Assembly (NCBI GenBank): GCA_027579435.1
Contig: JANBPK010001297.1
Coordinates: forward strand, 1-31,337
Direction: 5' to 3'
DNA from: Candolleomyces eurysporus
Lineage: Eukaryota > Basidiomycota > Agaricomycetes > Agaricales > Psathyrellaceae
DNA length: 31,337 bases
Under the pieces are notes generated by a model. That model saw only the letters and a list, made by a program, of their open reading frames with translations, did no database searches and was not told the origin of the DNA. Below, in pieces: positions 30,294 to 31,337 of the stretch (positions within the stretch are counted from its first letter, which is position 1; each line of letters opens with the position of its first letter). A program made the position numbers and the translations under genes.

Positions 30294-31337
30294 GAGCTGG
30301 CAGTTGGGAAAAGGTCAATATTTCCTCCCCGACGACCATCCACCGACCAGGGATCATGTACCTAGCGCGTCGAAAGGGCCATCATTAAGGACCCTGACCA
30401 TCTCGACCTACCCGATTCGGTTAATCGGTGCGCTCTGGTGCTACCCTCTGGTTCACTTTGCGTCCTGCCTTTAGCACAATCGTTCTCTTTCATTTTTTTT
30501 GGGATTCATATATTAAACCGCATTTGATTCCCGATCGCCGGGTTTTTTTCGCTATGGAACTTGATTCTACATACACCTAGACTAGGTTAGCACCCCGTTG
30601 CAGAAGATTGGCCCGAAACTAAAGAAAATAACCCCGACACATTTCATCTATTGAGGAATGCCAACAACTTTCCTCTCACAACAATAGTCGCAGTGTGCGT
30701 CGATGAGGAAAGGTGGGTCAAGGACAAGATCTGGCGCACCTGTCGGAGTTTAAATTGGCAGGGCGTTGCGGACCCCCAGTTATATACCATTGCGCTAAGC
30801 GCGCAGACCTGGCCACCGTAGCGGAAATAGAACGTTCTAAATAACCCAGAAATCAATAAACTCGAACAGGTAATAACGAAAATGTGACTGAGTTCACAAC
30901 CGTGCACACAATCAACAACTAGGGTCATCAAGATATGAATTATAGTACTCTAAAAAGTGACGAATGCTCAGGATGACACTTGATTATGGACAATCCAGTG
31001 AGACACTTCTACCAATCCGATGTACTTACAGCAAAGTCAATCGAGTCAGGACATATGATATGCGGTCAAACAATTTCGATGAATGTTTAGTTACTATCTT
31101 ATACAGACCAGTCAACAGAAATGATAATAGAATAGTGACGACGGCCTTATCGACTCCCCCAACCCCCATCCTCTGACTAGCATGTTATATCCGAACAAAA
31201 TACAAGAACACGGGAGAACGACTGAGAGAGTAAATCCATGTACGGAAACGAAGGCACGTCCGGTTCAGTAAATGTAAATCGTTGACGTAGTTATATACCC
31301 CTTATCAATCATCACAAAGCAGCCTTATTTATTTATT
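30294..31337. other. Region upstream of the transposase-like gene, nothing recognised
   Basis: It presumably holds the promoter and right terminus of the transposase-bearing element. By eye I found no inverted repeat matching the sequence beyond its stop codon (26190-26474) and no other gene or RNA. Confidence 0.4.

Noticed and set aside
26190..30620. Terminal inverted repeats for the transposase-bearing element (GGGGGTCGGC near 26230 against CCCCGACAC near 30630)
   Set aside because: The bases are not true inverted complements beyond a few positions, so no element ends are claimed.
1..31337. tRNA, rRNA or CRISPR-type arrays
   Set aside because: No cloverleaf with conserved B-box, rRNA core or regularly spaced short repeats was seen on either strand.

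Overview
This is nuclear DNA of a filamentous basidiomycete, most likely an Agaricomycete. The genes carry many short introns (about 47-107 nt) with GT(A/G)NGT donors. The window holds a DUF4246 gene, a multi-pass membrane protein and a large secreted protein of types I know from Agaricomycetes, and a transposase-like gene repeated in Agaricomycete genomes. The species cannot be named from the sequence.

Layout. (1) Positions 1-19,440 are a tandem array of 3.2-3.9 kb units. Each unit ends in a five-exon plus-strand gene for a secreted, Kex2-type peptide precursor. Four copies start at 6237, 10119, 14083 and 17197, and the 3' end of a fifth lies at 1-26. Copies 2 and 4 are intact. Copy 1 carries a frameshift and copy 3 two N bases. 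A trailing spacer without a gene follows copy 4. (2) The spacer before copy 1 holds about 4.2 kb of foreign sequence (343-4556) with a complete minus-strand membrane protein gene (946-3190). (3) Two spacers carry decayed minus-strand copies of a second small secreted protein gene (8568-8824, 11969-12252). (4) Single-copy genes follow: a 10-exon secreted protein gene (19750-21942) and a DUF4246 gene (23228-25306), the latter flanked by a diverged ~270 bp direct repeat. (5) Positions 26475-30293 hold a minus-strand transposase-like gene with one in-frame TAG. It is split by a 1,003 bp insertion with TGTTA...TAACA ends and a 5 bp target duplication, like a solo LTR.

How the parts relate. The array is the most interesting system here. 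Each precursor has a near-invariant signal peptide, a short propiece ending in RR, and two or three exon-encoded cassettes ending in KR-SLE. Each intron falls exactly three codons after the dibasic site, so one exon corresponds to one released peptide. The first two cassettes share an acidic header and a W..(I/F)K.GAS.FF..P hydrophobic core. The last cassette has a variable C-terminus. Promoter, 5' leader and a 55-nt leader intron are kept in all four copies.

Sequence quality matters. All six N characters inside exons behave as extra bases: leaving them out keeps every reading frame open. They sit in or beside homopolymers, which suggests run-length uncertainty in the assembly, so the one-base frameshift of copy 1 in an A run may also be an artefact.
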